In this document: in pieces, positions 9,905 to 18,882 of the stretch
How the letters are laid out: each line of letters opens with the position of its first letter
How positions within the stretch are numbered: the first letter of the stretch is position 1
Assembly (NCBI GenBank): GCA_022772735.1
Contig: JALEZD010000008.1
Span: 124,001-188,000, forward strand
Reading direction: 5' to 3'
DNA length: 64,000 bases
From: Erysipelotrichaceae bacterium
Lineage (GTDB): Bacteria; Bacillota_I; Bacilli_A; Erysipelotrichales; Erysipelotrichaceae
Program-made: the position numbers and the translations under genes
The notes under the pieces: generated by a model
Databases searched by the model: none
Told to the model about the DNA's origin: nothing
Seen by the model: the letters and a program-made list of their open reading frames with translations, nothing else

Positions 9905-9933
9905 TTGTGTTAGTAATTTAAAAATGGTAGTAT
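9905..9933 (+). promoter_or_regulatory. Candidate rpsO promoter
   Basis: TTGTGT (9905-9910), 17-base spacer and TAGTAT (9928-9933), with a TGG extended -10 directly before it. Transcription would start near 9940, just ahead of the structured leader. Confidence 0.5.
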
Positions 9934-9945
9934 ATATGTGGTTTT

Positions 9946-9984
9946 AGGCTAGGGTTATTGTTTCCTCAACGTAATTCTTGGCTT
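9946..9984 (+). promoter_or_regulatory. Structured 5' leader of rpsO, probable S15 autoregulatory site
   Basis: Bases 9946-9953 (AGGCTAGG) can pair with the CTTGGCTT region ending at 9984 through Watson-Crick and G-U pairs; inside, TTA/TAA and TTG/CAA stack below a TTTCCT loop with a small bulge. The hairpin stands about 20 bases before the AGGAGG ribosome site. S15 is known to repress its own mRNA through leader structures in several phyla; whether this belongs to a described S15 leader class needs a covariance search. Confidence 0.5.
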
Positions 9985-10012
9985 AAAATGAATAAATATT
10001 AGGAGGAAAATT

Positions 10013-10279
10013 ATGTTAACAAAACAACAAAAAAACGAAATTATCAAAGAATATGCAAGATTTGAAGGAGATACTGGATCAGTTGAAGTTCAAGTTGCTG
10101 TATTAACTGCTCAAATTAACAGATTAACTGAGCACTTAAAAGTTCACAAAAAAGATTTTCATTCAAATAGAGGCTTGATGAAAATGGTAGGACGCCGTAA
10201 AAATTTCTTAACTTATTTAAGAGATAGTGATGTTAACCGTTATCGTGAATTAGTAAAACGTTTAGGTTTAAGAAAATAG
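10013..10279 (+). CDS. rpsO: 30S ribosomal protein S15
   Basis: 88 residues, the exact family length. It has the canonical [17 protein letters not shown], the [18 protein letters not shown] block that contacts the 16S rRNA three-way junction, and the end [11 protein letters not shown] strong AGGAGG lies before ATG 10013. In Bacillus rpsO directly precedes pnp; here two ABC genes and sodA stand between them. Confidence 0.98.
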   Translation: MLTKQQKNEIIKEYARFEGDTGSVEVQVAVLTAQINRLTEHLKVHKKDFHSNRGLMKMVGRRKNFLTYLRDSDVNRYRELVKRLGLRK

Positions 10280-10302
10280 TGGATTTATTCCACTTTTTTT
10301 TG
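10274..10302 (+). terminator. rpsO terminator
   Basis: AGTGG (10278-10282), loop ATTTATT, CCACT (10290-10294) followed by a run of eight T. The stop codon overlaps the stem. Confidence 0.85.
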
Positions 10303-10334
10303 TGTTGTATTAAAATAATAATGAGGGATTGTTT

Positions 10335-11036
10335 ATGAGCTATATTAGTTTTAAAAATGTAAAAAAAGTATACAAAATGGGAGAGATAGAAATTGAGGCA
10401 TTGTCAGGTGTCAATTTTGAAATAGATAAAGGGGAGTTTGTTGTTATTGCGGGGGCATCAGGTGCTGGGAAAAGTACGGTTTTAAATATTTTAGGTGGAA
10501 TGGATATACTTACAAGTGGTGAGATTATTGTTGATGAAAAAAGAATTGATAAACTAAATGAAAATATGCTTACTGAATACAGAAGGTTTGATATTGGATT
10601 TGTGTTTCAATTTTATAATTTAGTTCAAAACTTAACTACACTTGAAAATGTTGAATTAGTAACAGAAATATGTAAGAATCCTTTAAATCCCAAAGAGATT
10701 ATTGAAAAAGTTGGTCTATCTAACAGAGTGAATAATTTTCCATCTCAATTATCTGGTGGTGAACAACAAAGGGTTGCGATTGCAAGAGCACTTGCAAAAA
10801 ATCCGAAATTGTTGCTTTGTGATGAACCGACGGGTGCTTTAGACTATAATACTGGTAAACAAATTTTGAAGTTACTTCATGAAACATGTAGAAATTATAA
10901 TATGACAGTAATTTTGATAACACACAATTTAGCAATTTGTCCAATGGCTGATAAGGTTATCAATATAAAAAATGGAAAAGCTGTTAGTATATATAAAAAC
11001 GAAGTAATAAAACCTATTGATGAAATTGAGTGGTAA
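10335..11036 (+). CDS. ABC transporter ATP-binding protein (MacB/LolD-like)
   Basis: 233 residues. Walker A is GASGAGKST, the Q-loop lies in FVFQFYNLV, the signature is [15 protein letters not shown], Walker B is [12 protein letters not shown] and the switch His is in LITHN. This LolD/MacB/FtsE-type ATPase works with FtsX-fold permeases. ATG 10335 with GAGGGA upstream is preferred over an in-frame TTG at 10329. It is coupled to the permease that begins 2 bases after its stop. Export or mechanotransmission is likely; the substrate is unknown. Confidence 0.93.
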   Translation: MSYISFKNVKKVYKMGEIEIEALSGVNFEIDKGEFVVIAGASGAGKSTVLNILGGMDILTSGEIIVDEKRIDKLNENMLTEYRRFDIGFVFQFYNLVQNLTTLENVELVTEICKNPLNPKEIIEKVGLSNRVNNFPSQLSGGEQQRVAIARALAKNPKLLLCDEPTGALDYNTGKQILKLLHETCRNYNMTVILITHNLAICPMADKVINIKNGKAVSIYKNEVIKPIDEIEW

Positions 11037-11038
11037 TT

Positions 11039-14000
11039 ATGAATAAAACATTTTTTAAGGATATATACAGAATGATAGCTAAAACAAAGGATAAATTTGT
11101 TTTATTATCATTGATTGTTGCGATTGGTGTTGCATTTTTTGTTGGTGTAAAATCATCTTCACCAATTATGGCAAATAGTATCAACTATTATAATAAAAAC
11201 TTTAAGTTAATGGATATAACTATATTTTCTCCATACGGTTTTGATGATAATGATATAAATTCTATAAAGGGAATTTCGGGTATTAGTGGAGTTTATGGAA
11301 AAAATTTTATTGATGCTTTTGTGGGTAATAAAGTTATTAGAGTTCATGATATTAGTAGTGATGTAAATAATGTTAAAGTTGTTGCAGGTAGATTACCTAA
11401 TAATATAAATGAATGCGTAGTTGAGGAAGGTCAAATAATTTTTGATGGTTTTAAAATTAATGATGTAATTAATCTTTATAGAAATGATGATAGCTTAAAT
11501 GACTTTTTAAAAACAAATGAATTTAAAGTTGTTGGAATAATTAATACTCCGTATTATCTAAATGATGATAAAGGATATAGTACATTAAATAATAGAGTTT
11601 TAGATTCTTATATTTATGTAAATAAAGATGCATTTATAAATGATTTTTATACAGAACTTTCTGTAGTTTTTGATACTACTTTATATGAAACATCATTTTC
11701 AAAAAAATATAGTATTTTACAAGATAAAATAAAATCTCAAATCGAATATATTTCTAAAAGTCAGATTGAAAATAGAAAAGATATAGTTTTATCAAAAGCC
11801 AATGATGAGTATAATGAAGGATTAAAAGAATATAATTACAATTTAAAGAAATACAATGATGAAATTTTTGATGCAGAAAATAAAATAGAAGAAGCTAAAA
11901 AGGATATAATTGATGGTGAAAAAGAAATTTCTGATGGATATGCTGAAATTTTGAAAAATAAAAAAATACTTAGTGAAAAAATAATTGAAGGTCAAAATAA
12001 AATTAATGAAGAAAGAATAAATTTAAGTGTAAAAGAATCAACTTATAAAACTGAAAAAAATAATTTTGAATTAAAAAAAGTTGAATATAATACAAAACTA
12101 AATGATATCAAATTAGGATTAAATGAAATCGAAACAAATATTTCTAATGTTAATAATGGAATAAACCAAATAAAAACAACTTTAGAAGGGTTATATAATA
12201 ATTTAAAAATGATTGAATCACAACTTTCTTTGATTGATAGTAGTAATCCTAATTATAATAATTTAATAAACCAAAAAAGTTTTATCGAAAATAACATTAA
12301 TAATTTAAATATACAAGTAAACAATTTAAATACTAATTTAAATGTTTTAAACTCAAAGAAAAATGAACTTATAGGATATCAAACTGAAATTACTCAAGGG
12401 TTAATAGATGGTGAAAATAAGTTAAATCATGCATATGAATTAATTCAAAGAGGGTATGAAGAATTAACTAATGCAAGTGTTGAATTGGAAAAACAAGAGA
12501 TTAATTCTAATAAAGAACTTGATGATGCCAAAAATAAATTAGATAAAGCTAAGATTGAACTTGAAGAATCAAAGGTAAAATTAGAAGATTCTATTATAGA
12601 ATTTAATAAAAATAAAATCGATGGAAAAGAAAAATTGGAAAGCGCTAAAGCTGATTTGGACAAAGCATTACAAGATATAAATGATTTAAAAGATGGTGAG
12701 TGGATTATTTTAGATAGAAGTAAGCATTACTCGTCAAAAACTTTTAGTGATACATTAAAACAAATGAATGCAATTGGTAATGTATTCCCTGCATTTTTTA
12801 TTCTAGTTGCTTCTTTAGTATGCCTAACAACAATGAGTAGAATAATTGATGAAGAAAGAAGTCAAATAGGTATTTTTATTGCATTAGGATATAGTAAAAA
12901 AATAATGTATATAAAATATGTTATTTATGCATTTTTATCTACACTTATAGGTTGTGTTATTGGCAATATTATAGGTCTAAGCTTATTTCCACAAGTTATT
13001 TATAAAGCATGGGGTATGATGTATATAATGCCTGAATATATTATGTATATTCCATGGGATTTAATAATTTTATCAAATGTTTTGTTTATAACAATCATGG
13101 TTTTTAGTGCATATTATTCTTGTAAAAGTGAAATACAAGAGGTTCCTGCAACATTATTACGTGCGAAAACCAATATTGATGGTAAAAAAATATTTTTAGA
13201 AAATATAAAATTATTTTGGAATAAATTAAATTTTACAGATAAGATAACATTAAGAAATATTATAAGAAATAAAAAAAGATCTTTTATGACAATTGTTGGA
13301 GTTTCTGGATGTATAGCATTATTATTAGTTGGTTTTGGTATAAAAGATTCTATATCTACAATATTAAATTCACAATTTAATGAAATAAATTTATATGATG
13401 GAATAGTGAATTTTGATGAGAAAATAAATCATACAGACAAATTAAACATTTTGTCTAATGTAAAAAATTTAGATAATGTTGAAGAAGCATATGTAATTAG
13501 TATTTATAGTTCAAAAATTTATAAAGATAGTTTAGATAATGTTGTTAATGTAACGGTTTTAGATGATGATGAAAACATGTTTAATTTAAAAAATGGAAAA
13601 AATACTGTTTATTTAGATGATGAAGGAGTGTTAATAACAAAAAAACTTTCTGAATTAATGAATTTGAGTGAAGGTGATACAATCCAAATTGAAAGTTTTA
13701 ATGGTGTTTTAAAAGATGTAAAGATTAAAAACATAATTGATATGAATGTTAATCATTATTTAATAATTAGTAATAATTATTATAAAACTATTTTTAACAC
13801 TAATTCAGTAGATAACTCAATTATTTTAAAATCAAAAGTTTCTGATACAAAGATATTACAAAATGAATTATTAGAAATAGAAAATGTTAGATCAATTACT
13901 TTTTTTGATTCAATTATTGATAATTTTAATAGTATGATAAGTGGTTTAAATGCAGTAGTATATGTAATAATTTTATCATCTGGTACTTTAGCGTTTATTG

Positions 14001-14347
14001 TTTTAAGTAATCTTACAAATATAAATATTTCTGAAAGACAAAGAGAGATGGCAACATTAAAAGTTTTAGGTTTTAGAAAAAAAGAAATAAATTCATATTT
14101 ATACAAAGAAAATATTATATTAACATTTTTTGGTAGTTTATTGGGAATACCAATTGGTGCTATGTTACATAAATATATAATTATGTTGGTTGAGATGGAT
14201 GAGATAATGTTTGGAAGGAATATTAGTTTCTTAAGTGTTATTATTTCGATTTTTCTTACGATGATTTTTGTGATTATAGTTAATATATTTATGAGTAAAA
14301 AGGTTATTAATATTAAAATGGTTGAATCATTAAAATCAATAGAATAA
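11039..14347 (+). CDS. FtsX-family ABC permease with a long extracytoplasmic coiled coil
   Basis: About 1102 residues. A transmembrane segment near residues 20-37 is followed by a MacB-like periplasmic-core-type domain, then about 300 residues (roughly 230-560) of Lys/Glu/Asn-rich coiled coil, a first three-helix FtsX domain (about 585-705), a second N-terminal anchor (about 745-770, after RNKKRSFMTIVG), a second extracellular domain, and a final FtsX domain with the ISERQREMATLKVLGF signature (about 965-1090). Long coiled-coil permeases of this kind occur in Gram-positive bacteria and are thought to transmit ATPase movement to the cell wall or export material. ATG 11039 is chosen over GTG 11030. 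Confidence 0.88.
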   Translation: MNKTFFKDIYRMIAKTKDKFVLLSLIVAIGVAFFVGVKSSSPIMANSINYYNKNFKLMDITIFSPYGFDDNDINSIKGISGISGVYGKNFIDAFVGNKVIRVHDISSDVNNVKVVAGRLPNNINECVVEEGQIIFDGFKINDVINLYRNDDSLNDFLKTNEFKVVGIINTPYYLNDDKGYSTLNNRVLDSYIYVNKDAFINDFYTELSVVFDTTLYETSFSKKYSILQDKIKSQIEYISKSQIENRKDIVLSKANDEYNEGLKEYNYNLKKYNDEIFDAENKIEEAKKDIIDGEKEISDGYAEILKNKKILSEKIIEGQNKINEERINLSVKESTYKTEKNNFELKKVEYNTKLNDIKLGLNEIETNISNVNNGINQIKTTLEGLYNNLKMIESQLSLIDSSNPNYNNLINQKSFIENNINNLNIQVNNLNTNLNVLNSKKNELIGYQTEITQGLIDGENKLNHAYELIQRGYEELTNASVELEKQEINSNKELDDAKNKLDKAKIELEESKVKLEDSIIEFNKNKIDGKEKLESAKADLDKALQDINDLKDGEWIILDRSKHYSSKTFSDTLKQMNAIGNVFPAFFILVASLVCLTTMSRIIDEERSQIGIFIALGYSKKIMYIKYVIYAFLSTLIGCVIGNIIGLSLFPQVIYKAWGMMYIMPEYIMYIPWDLIILSNVLFITIMVFSAYYSCKSEIQEVPATLLRAKTNIDGKKIFLENIKLFWNKLNFTDKITLRNIIRNKKRSFMTIVGVSGCIALLLVGFGIKDSISTILNSQFNEINLYDGIVNFDEKINHTDKLNILSNVKNLDNVEEAYVISIYSSKIYKDSLDNVVNVTVLDDDENMFNLKNGKNTVYLDDEGVLITKKLSELMNLSEGDTIQIESFNGVLKDVKIKNIIDMNVNHYLIISNNYYKTIFNTNSVDNSIILKSKVSDTKILQNELLEIENVRSITFFDSIIDNFNSMISGLNAVVYVIILSSGTLAFIVLSNLTNINISERQREMATLKVLGFRKKEINSYLYKENIILTFFGSLLGIPIGAMLHKYIIMLVEMDEIMFGRNISFLSVIISIFLTMIFVIIVNIFMSKKVINIKMVESLKSIE

Positions 14348-14380
14348 AAAAGTGGTTAACCACTTTTTTAGTTAACCACT
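14346..14380. terminator. Terminator pair between the permease and sodA
   Basis: AAAAAAGTGG with TTAACCACTTTTTT (14346-14369) is a near-continuous palindrome with a T-tract. A second GTTAACCACT (14371-14380) is a perfect 10-base inverted repeat of AGTGGTTAAC (14351-14360), so two alternative hairpins exist. Either direction of convergent transcription could terminate here. Confidence 0.75.
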
Positions 14381-14386
14381 TATTTA

Positions 14387-15019
14387 TTAATGACAAGAAT
14401 CATTTTTGTTGATAGCTTTTGTATAATATTTATTAACTTTTTCCCAGTCAATAATTTCTAGGAATGCTTCAACATAGCTCTTTCTTAAATTTTTATATTT
14501 TAAATAGTAGGCATGTTCCCAAACATCAATTCCTAAAATTGGAGCATAACCTAAAGCGTATGTAGTATCTTGATTAGCTGTTTGTAGTACTTTTAGTTCT
14601 CCAGTTTCTTCATTTACTGCTAACCATGCCCATCCAGAACCAAATTGTTTTAGTGATGCATCAATTAATTTTGCTTTTAATTCTTCTAATGAACCAAATG
14701 TAGAATTAATTTTTTCTGCAAGTTCTCCTGAAGGAGTTTTAACTGGATTTGGTGAAATAGTATCAAAATATAAATTATGATTTAAGAATCCACCACCATT
14801 ATTTCTTATAGATGCTCTTGCAGATTCAGGAACAAGTTCTAAATTTCTTAGTAATGATTTAACACATTTACCTTGAATTTCTGGTGTTGCATCAATTGTT
14901 GCATTTAAGTTATCTGTATAAGCTTTATGGTGTTTTCCATAGTGTGTTTCCATTGTAAGAGTGTCAATAACAGGCTCTAAAGCATCAAAGCTGTATGATA
15001 GTTCAATTTGTTTTTTCAT
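14387..15019 (-). CDS. sodA: Superoxide dismutase (Mn/Fe family)
   Basis: 210 residues. Metal ligands are visible: His26 in ETHYGKHHKAY, the second His in GGGFLNHNLYF, and Asp and His in GIDVWEHAYYL. The NQDTT stretch before that has the Gln-Asp typical of Mn-type rather than the Ala-Gly of Fe-type enzymes, though cambialistic use is possible. It dismutates superoxide in the cytosol. The minus-strand ATG at 15019 with TTGAGGA upstream is chosen over an ATG at 15040. It has its own promoter and stands as a single-gene unit. Confidence 0.96.
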   Translation of the reverse strand: MKKQIELSYSFDALEPVIDTLTMETHYGKHHKAYTDNLNATIDATPEIQGKCVKSLLRNLELVPESARASIRNNGGGFLNHNLYFDTISPNPVKTPSGELAEKINSTFGSLEELKAKLIDASLKQFGSGWAWLAVNEETGELKVLQTANQDTTYALGYAPILGIDVWEHAYYLKYKNLRKSYVEAFLEIIDWEKVNKYYTKAINKNDSCH

Positions 15020-15044
15020 TATAATTTCCTCAACTTTCATATAT

Positions 15045-15073
15045 ATAATATAAAAAATTGAATATTCTCACAA
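15045..15073 (-). promoter_or_regulatory. sodA promoter
   Basis: Minus-strand TTGTGA (plus 15068-15073), 17-base spacer, TATTAT (plus 15045-15050). The spacer contains the 8-base palindrome GAATATTC, a possible repressor contact. Confidence 0.55.
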
Positions 15074-15130
15074 ATAAAATGCCCAATATTTAAAAAAAAC
15101 ATTTTTAATATACATTTTATTAATATAAAA

Positions 15131-15139
15131 TGGTAAAAT
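15131..15139 (+). promoter_or_regulatory. pnp promoter, extended -10
   Basis: TGGTAAAAT at 15131-15139 is an extended -10 located 31 bases before the pnp start; the -35 is poor. Confidence 0.4.
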
Positions 15140-15170
15140 AATACAGATAATGAATTAAGATGAGGTAATT

Positions 15171-17348
15171 ATGGAAAAGCAAATATTTAGTTTTGATTTT
15201 GCAGGTAAAACTATTGTTGTAGAACATGGTGAAATTGCAAAACAAGCAGGGGGATCTGTTTTAATACGATATGGTGATACTGTCGTTCTTTCTACAGCTA
15301 CTGCACAAAAACAACCTAAAGATACAGATTTTTTTCCTTTAACTGTAAGTTATGAGGAAAAGTTATATTCAGTTGGTAAAATACCTGGTGGTTTTTTAAG
15401 AAGAGAAGGTAGGCCAAGTGAACATGCAACGTTAACAGCAAGACTTATTGATAGACCAATTAGACCTTTATTTGCCGAAGGTTTTAGAAATGAAGTGCAA
15501 GTTGTAAATACAGTTTTATCTGTTGATCCAGATTTAAGTTCTGAAATGGCTGCAATGTTTGGAGCATCTCTTTCAATATGTGTTTCAGATATTCCGTTTA
15601 ATGGTCCAATTGCTGGGGTAATTGTAGGTAGAATTGATGGAAAATTTATTATAAATCCATCTCAGGAAGATGCTGAAAAATCTGATATACATTTAGTTGT
15701 TGCGGGTACAAAAGACGCAATAAATATGGTTGAAGCTGGTGCAAAAGAAGTTTCAGAAGAAGTTATGCTAGATGCATTATTATTTGGTCATGAACATATC
15801 AAACAACTTTGTGCATTCCAAGAAAAAGTAATAACAAAATGTGCAAAAGAAAAAATGGAAGTAGTTTTATATGAAATAAGTTCTGAAATTAAAGAATATA
15901 TTGATAATAATGGAAAACAAAGATTAGAGGAAGCTGTATCAATTAAACAAAAATTAGAAAGATACGGAAAAATTGATGAAATTACTGAAGAAATGGCAAA
16001 CTATTTTGAAGGTTTAGAATATTCAAGTGAAAAAGAATTAAATAAAGCTGTTAAGCAGGCTAAAGAATATTGTCATGAAATTGTTGCTATGGAAGTTAGA
16101 AGATTAATTTCTGTTGATAAAATAAGACCTGATGGGCGTGAATTAGATGAAATTAGACCTTTAAATTCCCAAGTTGATTTACTTCCTAGAGCACATGGTT
16201 CTGCATTATTCACAAGAGGAGAAACTCAAGTATTATCTGTAACAACTTTAGGTGCCTTAGGTGATAATCAAATAATTGATGATTTAACTTTAGTTGAAGA
16301 AAAAAGATTTATGCATCATTATAACTTTCCTCCATTTTCTGTTGGTGAAACAGGAAGAATGGGAAGTCCTGGAAGAAGAGAAATTGGACATGGTGCACTT
16401 GGTGAAAGAGCACTTGCACAAGTATTACCTAGTGAAGAAGAATTTCCTTATGCAATAAGAGTAGTAGCTGAAGTTTTAGAATCAAATGGTTCAAGTTCAC
16501 AAGCAAGCATTTGTGCAGGGTCAATGAGTTTAATGGCTGCAGGTGTTCCAATTAAAGCACCAGTTGCTGGAGTTGCAATGGGTTTAATTACTTATGGTGA
16601 TCATTATTCTATTTTAACTGATATCCAAGGTATGGAAGATCATTATGGAGATATGGATTTTAAAGTTGCAGGTACTTCTAATGGTATAACTGCTTTGCAA
16701 ATGGATATTAAAATTGATGGGATTAATAGAGAAATTCTTCAAGAAGCACTTGCACAAGCTAAAAAAGGAAGAGATGAAATTATGGAAAATATGATTGCTA
16801 CAATTTCATCTGCAAGAGAAAATGTAAGTAAGTATGCTCCTAAAATGGTTACATTAACAATTCCTGTTGACAAAATTAGAGAAGTAATTGGTACAGGTGG
16901 AAAAATGATTAATCAAATCATTGAAAATTGTGGTCAAGTTAAAATTGATATAGAAGATGATGGTAGATGTGTTATTTATCATACTGATCAAGAAATGCTT
17001 GATAAAGCTAAAGAAACTATTTTAAATATTATTCGTGAAGCTAAAGTTGGCGAAGAATTTGATGCAAAAGTTGTTAGATTAGAAAAGTTTGGTGCTTTTG
17101 TTGAACTTTTCCCAGGAACAGATGGATTATTACATGTGTCAAAAATTTCGTATGAAAGAGTTGAAAAACCTGAAGATGTATTAAAAATCGGTGATGTGCT
17201 TAAGGTTAAAGTTACTGATATTGATGATAAAGGAAGAGTAAATGTATCTCATCGTGAATTTTTAGAAAAACCTGAAGGTTGGGATGAGGCTCAAAAAGCA
17301 AAAAAACAATCTAATTCAGAAAAAAGAGTATTTAAAAAGAAAGATTAA
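15171..17348 (+). CDS. pnp: Polynucleotide phosphorylase
   Basis: 725 residues, with the complete domain order: first RNase PH domain (about 1-140, [12 protein letters not shown]), helical linker (about 235-305), catalytic second RNase PH domain (about 310-545, [36 protein letters not shown]), KH domain with IGTGGKMI (about 555-615), and S1 domain with [19 protein letters not shown] (about 620-690). It performs phosphorolytic 3'-5' RNA decay. GAGGTAATT precedes the ATG. It is separated from rpsO by about 4.9 kb. Confidence 0.98.
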   Translation: MEKQIFSFDFAGKTIVVEHGEIAKQAGGSVLIRYGDTVVLSTATAQKQPKDTDFFPLTVSYEEKLYSVGKIPGGFLRREGRPSEHATLTARLIDRPIRPLFAEGFRNEVQVVNTVLSVDPDLSSEMAAMFGASLSICVSDIPFNGPIAGVIVGRIDGKFIINPSQEDAEKSDIHLVVAGTKDAINMVEAGAKEVSEEVMLDALLFGHEHIKQLCAFQEKVITKCAKEKMEVVLYEISSEIKEYIDNNGKQRLEEAVSIKQKLERYGKIDEITEEMANYFEGLEYSSEKELNKAVKQAKEYCHEIVAMEVRRLISVDKIRPDGRELDEIRPLNSQVDLLPRAHGSALFTRGETQVLSVTTLGALGDNQIIDDLTLVEEKRFMHHYNFPPFSVGETGRMGSPGRREIGHGALGERALAQVLPSEEEFPYAIRVVAEVLESNGSSSQASICAGSMSLMAAGVPIKAPVAGVAMGLITYGDHYSILTDIQGMEDHYGDMDFKVAGTSNGITALQMDIKIDGINREILQEALAQAKKGRDEIMENMIATISSARENVSKYAPKMVTLTIPVDKIREVIGTGGKMINQIIENCGQVKIDIEDDGRCVIYHTDQEMLDKAKETILNIIREAKVGEEFDAKVVRLEKFGAFVELFPGTDGLLHVSKISYERVEKPEDVLKIGDVLKVKVTDIDDKGRVNVSHREFLEKPEGWDEAQKAKKQSNSEKRVFKKKD

Positions 17349-17353
17349 TAAAT

Positions 17354-17384
17354 AATACCTCTATATATTAGTAGAGGTATTTTT
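17354..17384 (+). terminator. pnp terminator
   Basis: AATACCTCT (17354-17362), a 10-base loop, AGAGGTATT (17373-17381) and further T residues. Confidence 0.75.
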
Positions 17385-17394
17385 AATGTGTATA

Positions 17395-17403
17395 TGCTAT
17401 AAT
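17395..17403 (+). promoter_or_regulatory. trmB promoter, extended -10
   Basis: TGCTATAAT at 17395-17403 is a consensus extended -10 placed 24 bases before the trmB start. Confidence 0.5.
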
Positions 17404-17427
17404 TTTGAAAGTTAGAGGGTTAAAAAT

Positions 17428-18069
17428 ATGAGAATGAGAAAAAAAAGTTGGGCTATTCCATTTTTGAATGAGCATAATGAATTAGTAATAAATGAACCAA
17501 ATATTTTTAAAGGAAAATGGAATGAAAAACTTAAAAGAAGTGTGATTCATTTAGAAATTGGTACTGGTAAAGGTGATTACATAAAATCTATGTCTCAAAT
17601 GTATATAGAAGATGGTTGGATAGGAATTGAAAAAGAAACAAATGTTGCGGCTGTAGCTGCAAAAAAACTTTGTGAAAACCCAATTGAAAATAGATTATTA
17701 ATCGCAAAAGATGCAAAGGATATTTTAGAGTGGTTTGATGATGGAGAAATTGATATTATACATTTAAATTTTTCGGATCCTTGGCCAAAAAGTTCAAATA
17801 AAAAAAGAAGATTATCTCATAAAAATTTTATTGATTTATATTCAAAAATTTTAAAAGAAGATGGAAAAATAATCATGAAGAGTGATAATTCTGGATTATT
17901 TGAATATACTATTATTGAGTTTACTCATAATGGATATGAAATTGAAGAAATTTCTGTAGATTATAGAAGAAATACTCATGATGAAGATGCAATAACTGAA
18001 TATGAGGCAAAATTTATTGATTTAAATCAGCCAATATATAGAGTTGTTTTTAAAAAGATAGGAGAGTAA
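17428..18069 (+). CDS. trmB: tRNA (guanine-N7-)-methyltransferase
   Basis: 213 residues. It makes m7G46 in tRNA using S-adenosylmethionine. The family start MRMRKKSWA, the SAM-binding HLEIGTGKGDYI, IGIEKETNVA, and the TrmB signature NFSDPWPKSSNKKRRLSH followed by DNSGLFEY are all visible. The ribosome site is GAGGG, 6-7 bases before the ATG. The mrp gene begins 3 bases after its stop. Confidence 0.97.
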   Translation: MRMRKKSWAIPFLNEHNELVINEPNIFKGKWNEKLKRSVIHLEIGTGKGDYIKSMSQMYIEDGWIGIEKETNVAAVAAKKLCENPIENRLLIAKDAKDILEWFDDGEIDIIHLNFSDPWPKSSNKKRRLSHKNFIDLYSKILKEDGKIIMKSDNSGLFEYTIIEFTHNGYEIEEISVDYRRNTHDEDAITEYEAKFIDLNQPIYRVVFKKIGE

Positions 18070-18072
18070 AAT

Positions 18073-18882
18073 ATGAGTTCATGTGGTTCTGGTTGTGGTG
18101 GTTGTAAAGATTCAAGTTGTGCGGATAATAAATATTACAAATTAAACAGATTATCAAAGGTAAAAAAAATATATGCAATTATTAGTGGTAAGGGAGGGGT
18201 TGGAAAAAGTTCAACAACTGCTTTACTGGCAAGTGCAATAGCTCGTTTAGGGTATAATGTTGCGATTTTAGATGGTGATATTACTGGTCCAAGTATGACT
18301 AAAGTATTTGGTATCAGTGATAAAGCTGTTTCAAATGGAGAAGTTACTATGCCTGCAATTACAAAATCTGGTATTCAGGTGATTAGTACAAATATGCTTT
18401 TAGATGATGATGAAACTCCTGTTGTTTGGAGAGCACCATTAATTACAGGTTTGATTAAACAATTTTATGAAGAAGTATATTGGAATGATGTTGATTATAT
18501 GTTTGTTGATATGCCTCCTGGGACTGGAGATGTAACACTAACAGTTTTACAGTCATTGCCTGTTGATGGAGTAATTATTGTTACAAGCCCACAGGAGCTT
18601 GTTTCTATGGTTGTAGGTAAATCTATTAATATGGTTAATATGTTGAATGTTCCAATAGTAGGTATTATTGAAAATATGAGTTATGTGGAATGTGATTGTT
18701 GTCAAAATAAGATATACGTATTTGGTGAAAGTCATGTAAATCAAGTTGCAGAAAAATATAATTTAAAAGTTTTAGCTCAATTACCAATGAATAATAAATT
18801 AGCAAGTCAAAGTGATCTCGGAAATATTGAAGATGTTCAACTTGATTTGATAGATAATATTGTTAAAAATGAATTACAATAA
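18073..18882 (+). CDS. Mrp/NBP35-type iron-sulfur carrier P-loop ATPase
   Basis: 269 residues. The deviant Walker A GKGGVGKSS and the DGDITGPS, PPGTGD and SPQELVS motifs mark the ApbC/Mrp branch. The N-terminus has Cys4, Cys8, Cys11 and Cys16 in a Gly/Ser-rich arm, reminiscent of the ferredoxin-like N-terminus of eukaryotic Nbp35, and a CDCC group near residues 202-205 replaces the usual C-terminal CPxC pair that bridges a cluster in the dimer. It is thought to assemble and deliver Fe-S clusters. Transcribed with trmB and the following nuclease. Confidence 0.9.
   Translation: MSSCGSGCGGCKDSSCADNKYYKLNRLSKVKKIYAIISGKGGVGKSSTTALLASAIARLGYNVAILDGDITGPSMTKVFGISDKAVSNGEVTMPAITKSGIQVISTNMLLDDDETPVVWRAPLITGLIKQFYEEVYWNDVDYMFVDMPPGTGDVTLTVLQSLPVDGVIIVTSPQELVSMVVGKSINMVNMLNVPIVGIIENMSYVECDCCQNKIYVFGESHVNQVAEKYNLKVLAQLPMNNKLASQSDLGNIEDVQLDLIDNIVKNELQ

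Noticed and set aside
9898..9919. AAATTACT/AGTAATTT hairpin as a terminator of hemW unit
   Set aside because: No T-run follows, and it overlaps the candidate rpsO promoter, so it is kept only as a note.
12445..12663. Serine/leucine-rich frame opposite the permease coiled coil
   Set aside because: It is the complement of the repetitive Glu/Lys codons of the coiled coil.
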